From: Spongospora subterranea f. sp. subterranea
Lineage: Eukaryota > Endomyxa: Phytomyxea > Phytomyxea > Plasmodiophorida
DNA: 64,000 nt
Reading direction: 5' to 3'
Assembly: GCA_049724395.1 (NCBI GenBank)
Contig: JAUGWO010000007.1
Coordinates: 186,001-250,000 of the forward strand
In this document: one piece after another, positions 60,317 through 64,000 of the stretch
How positions within the stretch are numbered: the stretch's first letter is position 1
How the letters are laid out: each line of letters begins with the position of its first letter
The notes under the pieces: generated by a model
Told to the model about the DNA's origin: nothing
What the model saw: only the letters and a program-made list of their open reading frames with translations
Databases searched by the model: none
Position numbers and translations under genes: made by a program

Positions 60317-60727
60317 ATGAACAACTACAATCGATTTGACTTCATCAGAAAAGGGCTTCACAGCCAAAGGGTCAAAATTCCTTTCGTCGCTTCCCTGTTG
60401 TTGATGGCGGTTATATCGCTCGCGGCGGTTTTCACGCTCGCCAACGCTTTCAGGTTGTACCATCTGTCGTCGCTTTCGATTGTTTCAGATTCCCCAATTA
60501 CAAGCCAGACTTCTCTTCCAGCGGTGGCGATACCTAACAGTATCGGCAGGATTATCCCTGAGCCAGCTCCCGCTCCACGACCGCTGCCAAAGCACCGAAT
60601 CCAATCGGGACCTTTATCGAAAATCGCAACTACCCGAAGCTCTATCAACGATAACACTGTTATTGACGAGGAATCAATACGTCCACCAATACCGCTGAAC
60701 CAATTTCGAAGTAAACCGGACGAATGA
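60317..60727 (+). CDS. unknown single-pass membrane protein
   Basis: Single exon of 136 codons. A basic N-terminus is followed by one hydrophobic helix (IPFVASLLLMAVISLAAVF) and a Pro/Arg-rich tail (PEPAPAPRPLPKHR). The layout suggests a signal-anchor or type II protein. No family was recognised. It sits 139 bp upstream of the DRC8-like gene. Confidence 0.45.
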   Translation: MNNYNRFDFIRKGLHSQRVKIPFVASLLLMAVISLAAVFTLANAFRLYHLSSLSIVSDSPITSQTSLPAVAIPNSIGRIIPEPAPAPRPLPKHRIQSGPLSKIATTRSSINDNTVIDEESIRPPIPLNQFRSKPDE

Positions 60728-60866
60728 TTTTAAGTCTTTTTGACTCGACCACTCTCCGAAGTTGAGACGTAGATGCGAACAGACCCTAATTTATTGTAGC
60801 CATAGTACAAGATTGATTATCTGTACGTCTCTATCTCGCTCGAACTATTCGGAATTGTTGCAAGAT

Positions 60867-61492
60867 ATGGGTGGCAGCGATGTTGCAGAGCCAAATACAG
60901 TGGACGTCGAACCGATCAGGAAGCGGATCAAGGAGGCGTTCGAACTCTTCGACCGAGATGGGAAAGGGATTATCGTCAAAGAGTAACGGTGACGATCCTA
61001 ACGAGCGTTGCTTGAACAACCTGATGAATTGTGCAGGGAAGTGGGGACTATAATGAGATATCTCGGGTCATATCCCACCGAAAGAGGAACTCTTCTCCCA
61101 AATCATACCCAAAATACGTGAGGACGAGGATTCCCATTTCATCAAGCTGGATCGATTCGAACCGCTCATCATTTCCGCTCTTGCAAGCCAGGAATACAGT
61201 CCCGATTTGGAGGATGTTGTGCTTCAGGCCTTCAAAGTAATTGATCATGAGCGAAAAGGTTATGTCAGCGATTATCGGTGCGTGGGGATTTTTGTTCCCA
61301 TCTGCGATACGCGAAACTGATTCTGTTCGCAGAATGATCCAATTGCTGACGTCGAATGAAACCAAGTTCCGCCAAAAAGAATTGGAACAATTCCTGAAGA
61401 TTACGAAAGATGAAAACAGCGATAAGATCTACTATGAAGACTATGTTGCGATTTTGGCAAAAGATATGGAAGAGTTGCGAGATGCGTTTTGA
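60867..61492 (+). CDS. EFCAB2: EF-hand protein like DRC8/EFCAB2 (one frame break)
   Basis: Exons 60867-60982, 61037-61277 and 61333-61492. Motifs in order: [34 protein letters not shown], then EEELFSQIIPKIREDE, EYSPDLEDVVLQAFKVID and ERKGYVSDY, and after splicing RMIQLLTSNETKFRQKELEQFL. REVGTIxRxLGxxPTE is the mark of DRC8, a subunit of the nexin-dynein regulatory complex that joins axonemal doublets. The frame changes at an A run at 61081-61083 just after PTE, where one extra base must be present. No splice signal explains it. The rest is intact. Calmodulin-like or centrin-like proteins are alternatives, but the motif order fits DRC8 best. Confidence 0.75.
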
Positions 61493-61521
61493 CAAGGGTT
61501 CGACATATCATAAATTTAAAA

Positions 61522-63270
61522 TCATGGCTTTATTTGACGAACTGTAGAAAGTGGGCCGATGGCTAGTTGCAGAAATTTTAGGTAGCCGGGACGTAAAACA
61601 GAAGGTTCAAACGCATACATATAGGAGGTGAAAAGAAGTTGATGCGATGAAAGCGGCAACAGCGAGCGAGCTGGAACTTGGCAGTCTAACTGAGTTGTTT
61701 TTACCGAGAATATATGATCGCTTTTAATGTAGATGAGACAGAAATTTACAGTAGGAAAACGGAGGGGCTTACGTATATCAGACAATGAATAGCTTGAGAA
61801 AGGGTATACAGTGATAGTTCCATGCGACGAGATGGGTCTTCAATGAACAGACAGGAACCGGCGGTGAGACCTGTTATCAGCCCAGCAGGGGTTTTTATCT
61901 GCAACCCAACTTTCCTGTGCGAATTCAAGCATCAAAACATATCTATTGACTAGGAGAGTAGCGCCCTGTACCGAAGAAGACATGAACTCAGCCAACCGGC
62001 TGACATGTAACAGCCGATAAACAAAGATGATCGAGCGATACCGAACAACGTATATAATAATTGACGGATAGGTTCTGCAAAAAGTTTCCGATATTTGAAG
62101 AGCACCAACGGAATGAAGTACGCAGATGAGTATAAGGGAATTAAGCGCCATGAACCTCTTATTACTTCAAAGCTATATCGAAGAATTACTTTTAGAATCA
62201 TGTGCGCGATTAGTGTCGAAACAGTGATGAAACAACGTACATGCTTGCTAATAAACAGCTTGCTGTATCTGGATGAAGAAGTGTGCATGTGTTTATTGTA
62301 GAAAGCGACAGAGCAGGTTGTCGAAGATTGGATCTGACCAAGTTTAACGTTTCAAGTTGTAACGGTGAAATGGGAGCCTTCTCAATGCATTGGCGATAGC
62401 ACTCGAAAACAATACGTTGATGGCCGCCTGGAAACTATGAGTAATTTTATTTTACGAACCTGGGTTATACCTTACTTGATTTATCTAGGAACTGCCTGAA
62501 GGATGCCGTTAAGGTCGAGCGATTAAACATCCAATCATGTGTAATAATAGCCGATGATAGAGACATAATCAAGACATCAGCGTGAGGGAAGCCCGGTATG
62601 GCCCCACGCTGAACTAGAAGATCGCACAGCAACGCCATGCTCCTCACCCCTAACGACATAGCAACAGCAATCCTAACTGATTTGGGAGCAAGAATCAACG
62701 ATAATCCTGCAGCAGCTCCGCTTATTATAGTGCTACAGATTGTTGCTCAGTGCATACATGTCAAATGATACAGTACTGGAAATTACATAGTTTTGACAAT
62801 TGAGTCTACATCCTCGCGTTGATCTGCCCGTAAAAAGGGTTGCTCTGCAAGCTTAGCTTGGCATATAGCCATTCCGGTTTCGTATATGCCCAAAAACGAC
62901 CCCACAAAAAGTCCCATTCGAACCGCGTTAGTGGCACATTCCAGTTTATAGAAAGATTGGAAAAATGCTCGTAATGTTGGGCATCGTAATAATGATTGAG
63001 ACAAGGATAGCAACATTTGAACTGAGGCATTTGGTTATCAACCGCCGATATTTACTAGATCCTCATAGGTACCTGATGTTCCGAATGCGAATCCTTTAGC
63101 CGAGCGAATGGCTGCTCGTTTTAGGAGACGAGCGAAAAAACGCGGTCCAAAAATGTTCGGAATGATATTTTCATCATCGCTCGAACCTTCTTGTTCAGTA
63201 AGCAGCCTACAAAGAGAGGTAGTACCCGAAGAGACCGCGCCAATGGCAATTGGTTTTCACACTGACCTCG
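61522..63270 (-). CDS. TMEM135: TMEM135-like membrane protein
   Basis: Multi-exon gene ending with TGA at 61522, tail-to-tail with the DRC8-like gene (30 bp). From the 5' side: an exon near 63250-63080 with SSDDENIIPNIFGPRFFARLL; an exon near 63016 with NAVRMGLFVGSFLGIYETG; a downstream exon with SGAAAGLSLILAPKSVRIAVAMSLGVRSMALL and THDWMFNRSTL; then FIGCYMSAGWLSSCLLRYRALL and AGLITGLTAGSCLFIEDPSRRMELSLY. The last exon has SYMYAFEPSVLRPGYLKFLQ. This repeated Tim17-like layout and the EDPSRRMELSLY signature are those of TMEM135, a peroxisomal/mitochondrial membrane protein linked to organelle dynamics and lipid metabolism. The first exon and the start codon are not resolved. Confidence 0.7.
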
Positions 63271-63891
63271 GACGTGAGGGCAACTTGGCGTGAACGCTGG
63301 TGTCTGAGGCGATGAGCGACTTGATAGGGTGAGTCATATCCATAAATGATTTCAGATCATCATTGCGCCCCTGATAGATTGATAATTGCACACAAGTACT
63401 GTTTGGATTTGCAACGTTAAGTACAGTACTGTACACACACTGCCCATACACTGCGTTGCCGGACTGTTGCCGGACTGGTGCCGGACAGTTGCCCGGACAG
63501 TTGCCGGCTTCCACTTCTCGCCCTGGGCTGGTGTACGGGTGTACAGTGTACACTCCGTACACATAAAGGGTGCAAAAAGGGCAACGACCGCATCACTGGC
63601 AAGATTTTTGTCCCTTGAAGACTTTGAAAAAAAAAATTTTGTCTGTCGAGTGAACACCAACAGTTCGCAATGTCGCTGGGGTGCCCCCATAATAGGATAA
63701 TGGGTAGTTCAGTCGAAGGCAAGGGGAAAATGGCAACTAATCCAGGTATGAAAACCTCGTGCAGAACCTACAGGCTGATTGGACGATGGTTCCTGCAGCC
63801 TTGCAGCCTTAGACACAGCGCCGTCAGATATGGACTCGAGCTCGGTAATAAGGTCCCGATCCGAGATTTTGACCCATGAGCGAGGTATTTC
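63271..63891. other. spacer with unassigned frames
   Basis: Upstream of the TMEM135-like gene. It has overlapping open frames on both strands (63352-63722) caused by GC-rich repetitive sequence, and a + frame at 63670-63879 without motifs. Confidence 0.35.
63453..63512. repeat. degenerate GTTGCCGGAC tandem repeat
   Basis: Five to six imperfect copies of a 10-13 bp unit (GTTGCCGGACT, GGTGCCGGACA, GTTGCCCGGACA) in about 60 bp. The short array opens frames on both strands by chance. Confidence 0.75.
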
Positions 63892-64000
63892 TTAAAGAAG
63901 GCGTGGCATGACATCTTTGACGGTCACATTGTGAGGGTTGCATATTCGACTTATGCTCCACAAAAGCCACACGACGCCGTCAAAGAAACCTCATTTAAGA
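63892..64000 (+). CDS. possible partial exon at the window edge
   Basis: The last about 110 bp are open on the + strand and read KKAWHDIFDGHIVRVAYSTY, with a coding-like composition and no stop to the window end. The start and family are unknown, and it could be an internal exon of a gene lying mostly outside. Confidence 0.25.

Noticed and set aside
63352-63722. Overlapping ORFs on both strands near 63.5 kb as a new gene
   Set aside because: They come from a GC-rich degenerate short tandem repeat with few stops. No motif or splice pattern supports coding.

Overview
The window is a nuclear segment from a gene-dense, intron-rich eukaryote with a motile flagellum. Genes are 150-900 codons, separated by short spacers and cut by many GT-AG introns, mostly 45-65 bp. 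Flagellar genes (an outer-arm dynein heavy chain, a KIF6-type kinesin, a CatSper accessory-subunit homologue, a DRC8/EFCAB2-like EF-hand protein) sit beside GPR1/FUN34/YaaH, BT1 and TMEM135-type proteins and retroelement fossils. A zoosporic fungus or a close relative (chytrid, blastocladialean, aphelid or rozellid type) would fit, but the sequence alone does not settle the lineage.

Layout. 0.4-9 kb: a PH-RCC1 protein, an RRM protein, a 71-bp minisatellite, a BT1 transporter and a phospholipid methyltransferase-like protein. 10-18 kb: an ADCK1-type ABC1 kinase carrying two lesions, an unresolved stretch, a GPR1/FUN34/YaaH membrane protein, a longin R-SNARE, an SR protein and a tRNA-splicing endonuclease SEN2 subunit divergent from an unknown charged protein. 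18-25 kb: casein kinase 1, a transcriptional-type cyclin, a Ty1/copia fossil, tRNA-Thr(CGU), a rearranged Penelope-like reverse transcriptase remnant and a 29-bp minisatellite. 24.7-32 kb: adenosine kinase, POP1, KIF6-type kinesin and a 38-bp minisatellite. 32.3-51.2 kb: a 15.8-kb axonemal dynein heavy chain followed 178 bp later, on the same strand, by the CatSper beta/gamma/epsilon-like gene. 52.6-54.1 kb: a Ty3/gypsy fossil ending in an inverted pair of LTR-like sequences. 54.2-63.3 kb: mitoribosomal mL43, an SLC35B-type transporter, V-ATPase subunit G, TRAPPC6/Trs33, a DRC8-like protein and a TMEM135-like protein.

How the genes fit together. Most are unrelated housekeeping genes packed on both strands, several in divergent pairs with short shared upstream regions. 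The exception is the + strand run KIF6, dynein heavy chain, CatSper-like protein, with DRC8 further along: a kinesin of cilia, an axonemal motor, a Ca2+-channel accessory ectodomain and a nexin-dynein regulatory subunit.

Three host genes (ADCK1, dynein heavy chain, DRC8-like) contain frame disruptions that no intron explains. Where the conserved protein shows the expected frame, every one reads as extra bases (+1, +2 or +5). This could be early pseudogene decay or uncorrected insertion errors in the assembly. Exon boundaries were read by eye from splice signals, phase and remembered family motifs; no alignment was run.
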